Positions 10,240 to 21,147 of a stretch of DNA of 64,000 nt are shown in pieces. The DNA is taken from positions 5,329,638-5,393,637 of the forward strand of contig ML660211.1 in the NCBI GenBank assembly GCA_007570785.1, given 5' to 3'. The notes beneath the pieces were generated by a model that was not told the DNA's origin, ran no database searches, and saw only the letters and a list, made by a program, of their open reading frames with translations. The first letter of the stretch is position 1. Each line of letters starts with the position of its first letter. Source of the stretch: Antilocapra americana. Lineage: Eukaryota; Chordata; Mammalia; Artiodactyla; Antilocapridae. The translations under genes and the position numbers were made by a program.

Positions 10240-13130
10240 AATTACTTCACCCTTTTGCTTTGTTTCCCGTCCGCAAACATGTCAGTAATTGCTATGGAAA
10301 TGTATTATAATATAGTCAACATGCAATTATCTCTGATATTCAGGGAGCGGAATGATTTGGACAAGAAAATACCCTGGATAATCCCCACACCTCTCCTTAG
10401 CTGTTAGTTTCAGACTCCGCCCACCCATACTTTTTTTTTTTTTTTGCCAGCACCCCTAATGAGAGCTGTAATTGACTGACTCCTGTTTCAGCTCAGTTCT
10501 TCCTCCAGCCCACTCTCTGGCGAAGGTGCTAATGAACAGTGAAATAGCCTGAAGGCAAACAGCAGGAGAGAAAAGGAGAGCCCTGTCCCATCGAATATTT
10601 GGGAATATAATATCAAAAAAATTTTTAAAAAACCTCCTTCTCCTGATTTAAAACTTCTTAATATGCCAACGTTAAGTTCATTTTAAACACTCTAGGTAAA
10701 AAGCTGAACTGTTACAGTAGTACTATTATTTTCCCAAGATTACTGTCTTTTACTTCAGCTATTGGTTTTCTTTCTCTTCCTTCAGTCCTGTTTGACTCCT
10801 TTCAATCTCTTCCCTCTATTACTGCTAACAACAAAGCCTTCTTTTCCTTCTTTCTGTATCTCTGTAAACTTTCATCTCCCTGTTTAACTGGCTTTGAATG
10901 CTAGTCTGTAAACCTACTTAAAAACAGATGAGAAAGAAGGGAGAAGTAACATAACATTAAATGCCATGTCACCGTTATAGGTATAATTCTAAAGGTGTTC
11001 CAAGGTTTCAAACATCAAATAAACCTCAGTTTAAAGGGTATTATTTGACTTCTCTGTCTGTATTGCTTTCTGCAAAGTAGTAGCAAGAGAAGAAAATGAT
11101 TTTAGAAATTCTTTCTGTGACTTTGACTGAAAAGAAAAAATAAAAGGTATATCATCAATATAGTCATAATAATGCCAAACTCTTATTTTTCTATGTTGTT
11201 TTTCATATGATTCAAAAAATTGCCTTTCTCCCCCAGTAAAAAAAAAAAAAACAAAAAAAACCTCACGTCATTATCTTATAAATGGTAATAAAAATGATTT
11301 TGTGAGCTTCCCTAGAAATGTAACAGTCTTGTAGGTTTTATATCACTTAGCATAGCAAAATGCCCTGGGTAAGATAACTGCTATGCTGATGCAATAATAT
11401 TGATGAGATTGTTACAGATTCAGCATTGATGTGAGGCCATCCATCTCCACTGTTTACATTAATACTACTGTACTAATCTTAATTCTTTTCCTAAAAGGCT
11501 GAACCATGTGCCCTATTTGATGTGGTTTAGGCTGTTGATCCTTGTTAGTTGTCTTTGTTGAGATCAAAGTAAAGAAAATTGCAAAGATCCCAGTCATTTG
11601 ATCGTTACATTAATGTTTTCAAGATTCACCACATGGTTTACATAGAAATGTAAACTGGGACAGAGCTACCATGAGTTATGTTTCTAAGTACAGTAAGATT
11701 TTTGTATGCAGTAAGATACTTTTGTTTAAAAGTACACTAATTTTTCCTCTTCAAAGCTGTTTCTTTGAGAAGATCCATCTATTGTTAGTATTAATGTTTA
11801 AGATAAATTTGAAATTTAAACAATGGTTTTCAAATTATTTTCAGTTGTTCCCATGTTTCCATAATCTTATCTGTTGAAATTGAATCTGAATTCTGATAAA
11901 GGGGCAAAAATATTTGGGGCCAATTCTAGTGAGTAAAATAATCAGGCCTCAGTAGAAATGAAACATAATGGCAGAGAAAGGGGAAGATGCTCTCTTGCGG
12001 CTCTGTAGACAGAAGCTCAATGTAATTCCATATTTTGATCTTTAGCAGAATTAAAGAAATTAGTTATGAGCTATGTTTTTGTTAGTTTCAAGAATTTTCT
12101 GATTTACCCATGTCTAGTAAGATTATTAATAAAAGTGCATGGCAGATGCTACTTAGTGGATCAAATTATATTAAATGTATTCAATTTTGTAATATAATCA
12201 ATCTATAGCTAAGCCACCAGCATGTCACTGTTAACTGATGGAGTGATGTAGAATCAGCAGCATATCCTGTCACGGATGTTCTTTGTTTCAGTTTTTTTTC
12301 TGGAAATAAATGTCACCAAGGACATTCTTGACTATGGGAAGGTAAAAATAAAAATATTTCTTGGAAATTGAATTTTGCTCTATATGCACTCTTGAAATCC
12401 CTATTTTTATTTTGTTATCTGTTGTGAATGAAGGAGCAGCCCATTTGTCTAAAACAGTTCAAGACTGAATTTTAAATAAAGATATACGTGTTTTGCATCT
12501 GTCATTGGACAGAATAAACAATGTGATAATGCATTTTTAATAAGCTGATATTAGTTTTGCTATTAAATATGTGCAACCCTTATTTTTAAAGCCAGCAGCT
12601 GCTCTCACGTAGCAGAACTGCTGCCAGACTTCACAAAAATAATTCCTAGCATTTCTAATTCAGGCTTATCCACATGCTTAGAGAGTTGCAAACATCTGGG
12701 AATTCAAAGGTTTCTGCCTATATTGAAATCTAAATCTTAACTATTTTTTTTTAAGACTGTATGTCTTGAAAATAAAATCCATTAAAAATACTGGCATTTA
12801 AATGGCGATTATATTAGAACCCAGTTACTGTGCTGAATACAAACCACCTGAAACCTCAGGCTTAAAACAACCTTTTATTATGCTCACAGATTTTGTGGAT
12901 CAGGAATTTAGATAGAATATAGCAAGAGTGAATGTTTTCTATGAGGCTTCACTTCCTCACAGCATGGCAGATTCAGGGTGACTGAACTTCATACATGGTG
13001 GCTTCCAGTTCAGGTATTTCTGAATTATGCAAAGGCTGACTCCCCTTTAATAACCCAAAATCAGAAGTCACTCAACATCTTTAGATTCAGAGTTAGGAAT
13101 AATACAAATTATTCCTAGGGATAATATGAA
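10240..13130. other. Repeat-poor unique region, no gene
   Basis: About 2.9 kb with no SINE or BovB, apart from a T15 run (10431-10445) and A-rich spots near 11237-11257. Frames of 66-68 codons have no domain signature. A segment at 12815-12990 (gcttaaaacaacc, ttttattatgctcacagatt) looks like an old dispersed mammalian repeat whose family I cannot name. Two patches, 10400-10600 and 12420-12670, are dense in homeodomain-, POU- and E-box-like words and could be conserved noncoding DNA. Confidence 0.5.
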
Positions 13131-13159
13131 TTATACCATTACAAATATTTTGCAAATAC

Positions 13160-13473
13160 GAATTTGACATTTTATTTTATTTTATTTTATTTACTTTATT
13201 GTGTTGGTTTTGCCATACATTGACATGAAACAGCCATGGGTTTACATATGCTCCTCCTCCAGAACGCCCCTCCCTCCTCCCTCCCGATTCTCTCCCCCTG
13301 GGTCATCTCGGTGCCCCAGCCCCAAGCATCAGCCCTGGGCTGGCAATTGATTTCATATATGATAATTAACATGTTTCAATGCCATTCTCCCATAACATCC
13401 CACCCTTGCCCTCTTCCACAGAGTCCATGAGAAATGCAGATGTATAGAACAGACTCGTGAATTTGACATTTTA
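13160..13473 (-). mobile_element. L1 3' end with 5' inversion and 15-bp target duplication
   Basis: Positions 13175 to about 13428 are an antisense bovine-type L1 3' end, with the tail read as (TTTTA)n. Positions about 13429-13458 (gcagatgtatagaacagact) are the adjacent upstream L1 segment but in plus orientation. The whole insert is flanked by an exact 15-bp repeat, GAATTTGACATTTTA, at 13160-13174 and 13459-13473. This is the layout left by twin priming. Confidence 0.9.
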
Positions 13474-13972
13474 GATGTGATTAGTCTTTGGCCTGAATTC
13501 TTTAGAAAAATATTTATTAAAATTTTCACATGAATGAATTTTTGTTGTTTCTGTGGTTATTATTATCATTTTGTTCTCCATATCCTGCTTCATTTAAATA
13601 TGTTTATTAGGGTCTTCTGATTTTCTCTTTCACTGAGGATATGTTTTGCTTTTGGATATGATTAATTTTTATAACTTTCCACAGGACAATAAAAATACAT
13701 ATATAAATTGAAGGGTGCCAAAGTTTTTCTGCAAAATCCATTTACCAGATTTGAATGTTTAAATGAGTTCACCTTGTCATTTCTGAGTTAAACTGCTTAT
13801 AGAATTTAAAAAGTTACTGATTATAATAAATATGATGAATCATACTTTTAATAAAATAATGTATACTAGAAACAATTTGGCCTATAAATTGATGACTTGT
13901 GCTTTTAAAAATAACTATGTGTTTGTCTTCTGACAAAGTTTGTCTTTTTCCATATGCATGGATATTGTTGAA
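13474..13972. other. No gene recognised
   Basis: AT-rich text without a recognisable repeat or exon. Confidence 0.5.
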
Positions 13973-14511
13973 TTAACTTGCTCCTTGGAAGAAAAGCTAT
14001 GACAAACCTAGACAGTATATTAGAGATAAAAGACATCACTTTGCTGACAAAGGTTTGTATAGTCAAAGTTATAGTTTTTCCAGTAGTCATCTATGGATGA
14101 GAGACTTGGACCATAAAGAAGACTGAGGGCCTAAGAACAGATGTTTTTGAAGTGTGGTGCTAGAGAAAACTCTTAAGAGCCCCTTGGACAGCAAGGAGAT
14201 CAAATCAGTTAATCCTAAAGGAAATCAACAACAACAACAATTTACTGGAAGGACTGATGCTAAAGCTGAAGCTCCAATACTTTAGCCACCTGATGCAAAG
14301 AGATGACTCATTGGAAAGGACCCTGATAGTGGGAAAGATTGAGGGTGGGAGGAGAAGGGGATGGCAGAAGATGAGATGGTTGGATGGCATCACTGTCTTA
14401 AGGGACATGAGTTTGAGCAAACTCCAATAGATAGAGAAGGATAGGGAAGCCTGGCATGGTGCAGGTCATTGAGTTGCAAAGAGTAAGACACACACTGTGA
14501 CTGAACAGCAA
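13973..14511 (+). mobile_element. BovB 3' end
   Basis: It starts near 'acttgctccttggaagaaaa' and follows the BovB 3' region to the 'actgtgactgaacag' end. Short indels interrupt the ORF2 C-terminus. The antisense 71- and 61-codon frames are by-products. Confidence 0.9.
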
Positions 14512-14799
14512 AATGGATACTGCTGGATTAGTGAACAATTATAACAGATTTTTAGCAAAATCAGTCATTACACATTCTATAATTGGAGCCAGACTCATTT
14601 CTGTGTAATTCTTAATAAAAGCTGAGACAACAGTATCTAAGTAATCTTGAAAATCAAGCTGAAACTCTCACATATCATTTTTCTTGCTCATGTTTTAGAG
14701 GTGCAAGAGTAAAGAACAAATAATTTAGAAGTTCTAAGGAATTTAATTTTTAAAATATTTTACCAAAGTTTAGTTGATTTGTAATAATGTGTTATTTTC

Positions 14800-14995
14800 T
14801 ACAAAGTGACTCAATTATATGTGTGTGTGTGTAATACATATATGTATATACATATATATATTCTCTTTCCTATTCTTTTCCATTGTGGTTTATTATGGGA
14901 TATTGCAAATAGTAGAACTTTGTTATCTGTTTTATTATTTTTTATTATCTATTTTATATTTAGCAGTTTGTATTTGGTAATCTCAAACTCCTAGT
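14800..14995 (-). mobile_element. L1 3' UTR-type fragment with internal TG/TA repeat
   Basis: 'gtgactcaattatatgtgtg' leads into alternating TA/TG, then 'tattcttttccattgtggtt' and 'atgggatattgcaaatag'. This is the artiodactyl L1 3' UTR in antisense. Confidence 0.7.
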
Positions 14996-15587
14996 TTACT
15001 AAGGGATTTAAATATAAAAAATTATATAATTAAGTAATAATAATCTAATAAACCATTTATATTTGAAGAGAATAAATATACAATGTGTTCAAAGAATTTA
15101 AATATCTTTACAGAGAATGTGTTGAAGTACAGAACTTAAGAGGAATGATGAAAATTTTTTTAGTAGAATTCTTTATTTTGTGATGGGAATATCAGCTTTA
15201 TCTTGACAAACTGTAGAACATTAATGATATCATAATGTCAAGAATTCTAAAGAACAATAGGGGAAAAAATATGGCTACTTTTTAGTGGAAAGAAATGTGA
15301 ATAAGATTTAGCAATTTATATTTTATTCTGTAGAAAAGACAAAATTTTTTTATTTCTGCATAATACATTACATGATACACATTAATTCTTAAGATTTTAT
15401 CTTATTAGATTAAAACCTGTTGGATGATCCATTGTTATAATAATTATATAAAATTATCTTACTGTTTCTAATAAACATTAATTTCCTTAATATTTTTCAC
15501 TCTGTCTTCAAAATAAACATCCGATAGTCAGATAGAACACAAGATCTTTAGCCAATTTACTGCCTCATTCCCTGCTAGTTTCTTATT
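14996..15587. other. No gene recognised
   Basis: Very AT-rich. Possibly old L1, but I cannot show it. Confidence 0.4.
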
Positions 15588-15822
15588 TGTTGTTGTTCAG
15601 TCACTAAAACGTATGTGATTCTTTGCCACCCCATGGACAGCAGCGCAATAGGATTCCCTGTCCTCCACTATTTCCTGCAGTTTGCTCAGATTCATGTTCA
15701 TTGAGTTTATGACGCTATCTAATCATCTTATTCTCTGCCTCCCTCTTCTCCTTTTGCCTCCAATCTTTCTCAGCATCAGGGTCTTTTCCAATGAGTTGGC
15801 TCTTTGCATCAGGTGGCCAGTT
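15588..15822 (-). mobile_element. BovB/ART2A 3' end
   Basis: Antisense terminal ~235 bp, from 'ttgttgttcagtcactaaaa' to 'gcatcaggtggccag'. The 68-codon plus frame at 15682 is antisense BovB. Confidence 0.9.
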
Positions 15823-16314
15823 TTTTATACCTCCACCTTTGTACCTACATTAGAGATATATGAATTTTCTTTTAGAACCTGTCTATAATTAACTCTTTCA
15901 CCATCATTCTATTACTTCACATATTTTGCTTGGCCTCTTACTTTGCATATTTTGCTTAGTAATGTTTAGTAAGCTCCATGATACGTCTCATATCTATTCT
16001 GTGATATAAACCCCCCATAATCCAAAGTTATCTACACCTTACTTTCTTAGACTACTGTACCCAAAGATGTCTCAACCTACACAGCACTACTTTGTGAGTT
16101 AAAAAAAAGGAAATCTCATTTGTGTGGTCACAGACCTCCCAGATTGCTCATCTTGGCAGAGGTCACCACTTTCTGTAAGGGACATAAGCCTATACCAGAT
16201 CACCACTTTGTGACACTTATCTTGTCAATATATTAATAACTCTTGCAAACTGATGGAGAATGCAAAACCCAACTAAGCAAACAATTCTTGTGTTATGCAT
16301 TACATCATTCATGT

Positions 16315-16480
16315 GTGTACTCATTTATTTGACTGACCTACAAAACCTAATATGCATCAGGCAGTATGTTATTAATTGAGGATACCGCATTGAACAGGAT
16401 GTAAAAATCATTGTATCTAGGATGTGTATATTCTAGTTGGAGAAACAGAAAATAGACAAACTCAAGAATAACATAGCACC
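16315..16480. mobile_element. L2/MIR-class old fragment
   Basis: 'atgcatcaggcagtatgtta', 'ggataccgcattgaacag' and 'tctagttggagaaacagaaa' follow the order of an old L2/MIR3-type repeat. Highly diverged; strand not assigned. Confidence 0.45.
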
Positions 16481-16990
16481 AGTAACTGAGAATGGCCACA
16501 TGACCTATGCAATGAGTCATCTGTGAATTAAATTACATCGAAATATCAACTATAAAATACTGAAGCTACCATTCAAGTGCAGAAAGTCTAATTGCACAGT
16601 TGAAGAAAGATGTTTTTAAAAGCTCCCACATCTATTTCTGTTAGTTACTTGAACATGTCATAGACTTAGCTTTGAAGCAGTGTTCTCTGACTATTTTTCT
16701 CTAGATTTTCGAAGGTTTCTTCTGTCCATGATAGAGGCATTAGTGACTCTGCCAGAGGTGAAAGTCCCAGATAAAGACTGACCATCCCGTGTCTATGCAA
16801 TCCCATCCTTGAAGTTGTAGTACTTTCAAAATTATCTTCAGCTACTCCCCAAATGCAAACACTTATATTGTGAAAGGTAGCAATTATATTCTGTATGTTT
16901 GATGTCTGATAAACATATTATGAAAAACTTTGTTTTAACAAGTCTGTAATTTCAGGTTTTTGCCCAAGAAGGCAGTTTTTAAAGCTAAGA
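16481..16990. other. No gene recognised
   Basis: Mixed-composition unique text between an old repeat and a SINE. No supported exon. Confidence 0.45.
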
Positions 16991-16995
16991 TTTTG

Positions 16996-17210
16996 AGGGT
17001 TTCTCTGGTGGCTCAGATGGTAAAGAATTCTCCTGCCATGTTAGTAGATTTGGATTAAATTCCTGGATTCAGAAGATTCTCTGAAGGAGGGCATAGAAAC
17101 CTTACTTCAGTATTCTTGCCTGGAGAATCCCATGGACAAAGGAGCCTAACAGGTTACAGTCCATGGGATTGCAAAGAGTTGGATATGACTGAGCAACTTT
17201 CACTAACACT
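16996..17210 (+). mobile_element. Bov-tA SINE
   Basis: Head 'gggtttctctggtggctcag' and body 'cagtattcttgcctggagaa', with tail 'gagcaactttcactaacact'. Several substitutions in the B box. Confidence 0.93.
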
Positions 17211-17301
17211 AATTCTCTAGAAATACTTATATTTTACCTCTTTGATTTATATGTATGTTTTATTCTCATGAGCCTTTCCAGGATCCTCTATCAAAATCTT
17301 G

Positions 17302-17509
17302 TGTCTAGTGACTCAGTCATGTCTAACTCTTTGTGATCCCATGGACTGTAACCCGCCAGGCTTCCCTGTCTGTGGGGATTCTCTAGGCAAGAATATTGAA
17401 GTGAGGTTACCATGCCCTCCTCCAGGGAATCTTCTTAACCCAGGGATTGAACCCAGGTCTACCTACATTGCAGGTGGATTCTTTACCAGCTGAGCCACAA
17501 GGGAAGCCC
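17302..17509 (-). mobile_element. Bov-tA SINE
   Basis: Antisense copy ending in a well-preserved tRNA-like head (accagctgagccacaaggga, agccc). It lies 12 bp from the tRNA-Met-like pseudogene on the same strand. Confidence 0.93.
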
Positions 17510-17521
17510 AAAATACACCAA

Positions 17522-17593
17522 TGGCAGAGAATGGTTTTGATCCGCTGACCTCTGGATTATGGGCCCAGCATGCTTCTGCTGAGCCACTCTGCT
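17522..17593 (-). pseudogene. Initiator tRNA-Met (CAT) pseudogene
   Basis: The minus strand reads as a 72-nt copy of vertebrate initiator tRNA-Met. It has 5' AGCAGAGTGG, the anticodon region CTGGGCCCATAATCCAG, and 3' CCATTCTCTGCCA. The anticodon loop with CAT and the initiator-type C at position 33 are kept. The copy is damaged: two mismatches in the D stem, a mismatch in the T stem, an A:C pair at the top of the acceptor stem, and GA-to-AA change in the T loop. There is no CCA in register and no T-run terminator right after it. It is most likely a dead retrocopy, not a working gene. Confidence 0.85.
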
Positions 17594-17706
17594 CTACAGA
17601 ATAGTAAGTTAAAAAAATACAATGTTTTAATGATAAAAGGGAACTATAACCAATTGTTCTCTAATAACACTCCTTGTTTAACTTAAACATGGTTAGCTTT
17701 AGCTTG

Positions 17707-18112
17707 TTATTGTTCAGTCTCCAAGTCAGGCCTGACTCTTCGTGACCCCTTGGACTGCAACATACCAGGCTTCCCTGTCCCTCATCATGTCCTGGAGACT
17801 GCCCAAGTTCATGTCCTTTGTATCAGTGATGCCATCCAACTATCTCATCCTCTGTCACCCTCTTCTCCTTATGCCCTCAATATTTCAGGGTGTTTTCCAA
17901 TGAGTTGGCTTACGCATCAGGTGGCCAAAGTATTCGAACTTCAGCTTCAGTCCTTCCAATGTATATTCAGGGTTGACTTCCTTTAACATTGATTGGTTGA
18001 TCTCTGTGCTGTCTAAGGGACTCTCAAGAGTCTTTTACAGCACCACAGTTTGAAAGCATAAATTCTTCAGTGCTCTGCCTTTTTTAGGGTCAAGCTTTCA
18101 CAACTATAGGTT
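17707..18112 (-). mobile_element. BovB 3' end, left part (split by ERV)
   Basis: Antisense BovB from 'ttgttattgttcagtctcca' to 'ttcacaactataggt'. It continues on the far side of the ERV at 19911-19960 (ctactggaaagaccatagcc). The break falls at the ATAGGT target site. The 78-codon plus frame is antisense BovB. Confidence 0.92.
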
Positions 18113-18162
18113 GTCAGGGGACATTCAACTTTAAGGGATCCAATATTGCGTTTTCTTCCTGC
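18113..18162 (+). repeat. Inverted copy of the LTR U3 start at the ERVK left end
   Basis: The plus strand here begins TGTCAGGGGACATTCAAC. The right LTR read on the minus strand begins TGTCAGGGTACGTTCAAC. Similarity extends about 50 bp with a few substitutions and a 2-bp gap. A normal minus-strand provirus should show the U5 end of the 3' LTR at this place. Confidence 0.85.
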
Positions 18163-18470
18163 TGGGAAGGGACATAGACCCTAAATTGTTGAGGCAATAT
18201 ATTCTCCTTATCCTCATATTGAGGGTCTCTGATCCAGGGGCCCTGAGGCAGTGGAAACTGCAGGAGCATGAACAATCATTTGTAACTTAAATGCCTAAGC
18301 CACTTAGATACAAAGTTCATCATATAGTTATGGATATAAAAAGCAAACAGTAAGAATAAGATGACTACAATTATTATAGTCAAGATAGTTTTCCACCAAG
18401 GGGGGTTTGTATTTGAGCTTCTATATCATCAAATTGCCTTGTACCTGTTAACATTTCAAAAGTAATTTAG
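18163..18470 (-). pseudogene. ERVK env transmembrane/cytoplasmic tail remnant
   Basis: The minus strand encodes a tryptophan pair followed by a strongly hydrophobic stretch of about 19 residues (18360-18425) and a basic tail. This is the layout of a retroviral TM anchor and cytoplasmic tail. No surface subunit or fusion region is present. The reading frame runs open into the inverted U3 piece and stops at a TGA two bases before the element's end; over so short a distance this may be chance. Confidence 0.65.
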
Positions 18471-18499
18471 TTTTGGGGAGTGCCAACTCAAGCATTAGA

Positions 18500-19400
18500 A
18501 TTGGCACAATCTCAGGCCACATCCTAAAACCACATTGTCCATTGAAGATAGTCTCCTGGTTTAAGAAGAGGCCTTATCAAAAGTTGGCAACCATAAGGAG
18601 CAAAATTTCCAATAGAAGATACCATAGCATTTAAAAGTTCCTTAGTAAAAGGCAAATGAGGGCTGCACATGGTTACAGCTTTTTTCATTTGTTGCATGTG
18701 AGAAAAATCAATGCCTTCGTATTGAGGTATTATTTGTCTTTGGGTGTTAGTATTTCTTAAAACAGGAAAAGCAGAGAAACCAACAGCCTTAGAGATTTGA
18801 GACTGCAAAACCAGTAACTCAGAAAGCCTTCATCATGAAGGAGAATAAGTGGATAGTATTTTTTCATAAATATGAGTGCATGCCAAAGGCTTATCATTGT
18901 TATCAAGAGAAGTATTGTCAGCCTTAGTGTCAAAAAGAGCCTTAGAAGAATCATTGTCAGAGTCATCTTGTCCTTGAGTTGAGGGGACTTACGGTTTGGC
19001 ACCCATTGCAAGAGCCGGAGCAGGGCTGGTGGGATAATTCTGAAATATATTATGTTGCTCTAATTTGGCTTTTTGTAAAGTTTTATCATCTAATTCATGT
19101 AACAAGTGTTCTGCCTGTTGTCAAATATCAGGGGGGCTAAAATTACCTTGAAATGGCAAAATCATAGCTTTAATAAGAGCCCATAGGGGCCAGAAATTGA
19201 TTGGAATAGTTTTTTCCTGTCTTGCGGCTCATTCTACATTCTGTTTAACCCGCTTCCAAATTTCTAAATATAAACTGCCTTCATCAGGGAATGAGGGATT
19301 AAGTTCAACCACCGTTTTGAGACAAGCCTCTATTTGCTGACGTGAAACTGAAAGTCCTTAAACTTTAAATAAATGATGAAGTAAAGTAGAAAGGTGGTGG
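18500..19400 (-). pseudogene. ERVK gag remnant (MA and N-terminal CA)
   Basis: A 94-codon frame at 18524-18808 reads as betaretroviral capsid. It includes a 'PFTKELLNAM' helix and ends 'GDYLQWTMWF', the usual mid-capsid landmark. Upstream (19130-19400) matrix-like text is visible across several frames, with stops and frameshifts between it and the capsid part. The sequence after the capsid landmark is lost, and env text follows within about 30 bp. Confidence 0.78.
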
Positions 19401-19485
19401 GGTTTTGCAGCTGTTTGAAACCCCACACTTACTGACCTCCGCAGGTCCACAGTCACTCTGTCCGCTTGCCAAGGGCGTAATCCAG

Positions 19486-19503
19486 GTCCCTGTTTTGGTG
19501 CCA
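19486..19503 (-). promoter_or_regulatory. ERVK primer-binding site, Lys-type
   Basis: The minus strand reads TGGCACCAAAACAGGGAC, differing at three positions from the tRNA-Lys3-type site. It lies 2 bp after the LTR end, which fixes the provirus orientation as minus. Confidence 0.85.
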
Positions 19504-19505
19504 CT

Positions 19506-19910
19506 TGTTATGGTCTTTTACAGACTGGGACCTGTGGACGAGACTTGACGAAGAAAAGAGAAGAAAAGAAGGACACGGGGGACCCAAGTCTCTAGTGGAA
19601 CAAGGGAACTTTATTTGCAGAAACGCATGCTTATATATCTTCAATAAATTGATTACTCAGCCATTAAGAATGAAATTCCATCAGTTGCAACAAAATGGAT
19701 AGTCTTATAAGTAAAAGGTCACTGAAGAGAGTCACTGAAGGGAATCCAAGCAGCTGCTCATTTCCATGATCTCAGTCCTGAGAACTACCTGCAGCTCTGC
19801 TTCTCTCTGTATTCCAGGAACTGATAAGGAGCAGAGAGTCCTTGAGAAACAGCACACAAAGGAAGAAGATGCAACATATTGAATCCCTTAAAGTTGAACG
19901 TACCCTGACA
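19506..19910 (-). repeat. ERVK 5' LTR, 405 bp
   Basis: Runs TG to CA on the minus strand. A TATA-like word (ATATATAA, 19637 to 19630) precedes the poly(A) signal AATAAA (19615 to 19610) by about 15 bp. A second TATAAG lies near 19697-19705. The only complete LTR of this element. The 63- to 65-codon frames here are not genes. Confidence 0.85.
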
Positions 19911-19960
19911 ATAGGTAACTACTGGAAAGACCATAGCCTTAACTATACAGATGATACTTT
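19911..19960 (-). mobile_element. BovB 3' end, right part (split by ERV)
   Basis: 'ctactggaaagaccatagcc' continues the BovB copy cut at 18112. After about 50 bp the BovB text ends. Confidence 0.85.
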
Positions 19961-20271
19961 AGCTTGCTATACCCAAATTCATTCTGCTAAACCAGTCTAG
20001 GTCTATCCAGCCAGCTGACAGTCTGCTTACTAGGATTTGTATTGACTTATATCTTGAGAGGAGTGGCACATATATAATTGTACTGATGGAAAGGAAAGAT
20101 GATATCCTATCCTTCATGTGAAATTATAAATATACAGTTAAGTCATAGACTTTTTTTAAAAATGGGAAACAGCTTTTCTGCAATTGTCTGAATTCCAGAA
20201 TATGTATCAAAATTTCATTGAACCCTAACTCTTTGTAAGAGGGTTATATGTATATTATATTGAATTATACA

Positions 20272-20403
20272 GGACTTCCCTAGGGTCCAGTGGTTAAGAC
20301 TCCAAGCTCCCAATGCAGGGGGCCTAGGTTCAATCCTTGATCAGGGAACTAGATCCCATATACTGCAACAAAGACCAAGGACAATTAAGTAAATTGAAAA
20401 ACA
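20272..20403 (+). mobile_element. CHR-2-type tRNA SINE
   Basis: Head 'ggacttccctagggtccagt' and 'cccaatgcagggggcctagg', with 'atcagggaactagatcccat', ending before an A-rich stretch. Confidence 0.88.
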
Positions 20404-20934
20404 GAAGAAGAAATATTGCTCTCAGATTTAATAAATACAACTTAAAATATTCATTTTTATATTTAAATATATCTTACTGGATTATGTTATATTACACTTT
20501 ATCGCTATATGTGTAGTCTTGTATATGCTGAAACTTTCACTCTAATGTATTCTGGCTATGGCAACATGGATTTATTTAACGTTAGAACATTTCAAAAGAT
20601 ATTTTACTCTGTGAATGAAAATAAATTCTACAATTTTACAATTTGTTTTCAGTTCATATTTTAAATACTGCATTTTATACCCCAAATGATATTTTAACAA
20701 AAAGAACTGGTAAAAATTTATATTTATATGACAGTTATTTCTTCTTAATGCTTATTCATTTTTTTCACAAAAGAGAAAATGAACTCTATAGTATGTTCCA
20801 AATAAAAATAATTTGTTAAATACACTGCATGAATGTATGTAATATTTTCTCAGAATTTAACAGCCTTTCCTTTCTGATTTATTTTGTTCACATTTAAAAT
20901 GTAATTGTGTATGAGTCTATAAAGAAAACACACA

Positions 20935-21146
20935 TGGTTTCCAAAGTGTATGGCAGAGTGGGGGAGATAAATTAGGAGTTGGTGTTTAACATAAATATAC
21001 TTCTATACATAAAATAGGTAGCTATAGGACCTATCGTATAGCACAGGGAGTTCTACTCAATGTCCTTTAATAATATAGTGAAAAAGAATCTGAAAAAGAA
21101 CATACACACACATATATGTGTATATATGTATATGATATATGCTATT
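20935..21146 (+). mobile_element. L1 3' UTR-type fragment, sense, interrupted
   Basis: 'gggggagataaattaggagt' to 'aaaaagaatctgaaaaagaa' is the sense artiodactyl L1 3' UTR. It resumes at 21580-21655 (tcactttgttctacacttga) after a SINE and an expanded TA tract. Confidence 0.75.
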
Positions 21147-21147
21147 T

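Larger units (their letters stand above)
18113..19910 (-). mobile_element. Class II (ERVK-like) provirus remnant in BovB
   Basis: Bounded on both sides by a 6-bp direct repeat, ATAGGT (18107-18112 and 19911-19916), the duplication size expected for class II ERVs. Reading the minus strand from the right: LTR, Lys-type primer-binding site, gag MA and N-terminal CA, an abrupt jump to an env cytoplasmic tail, then a left end that is not a normal 3' LTR. The pro, pol, most of env and the 3' LTR are absent. Frames are broken by stops and shifts throughout. It is about 1.8 kb and certainly defective. Confidence 0.88.

Noticed and set aside
17302..17509. tRNA-like heads of SINEs as tRNA genes
   Set aside because: They are Bov-tA or CHR heads with body sequence attached and mutated anticodon regions.
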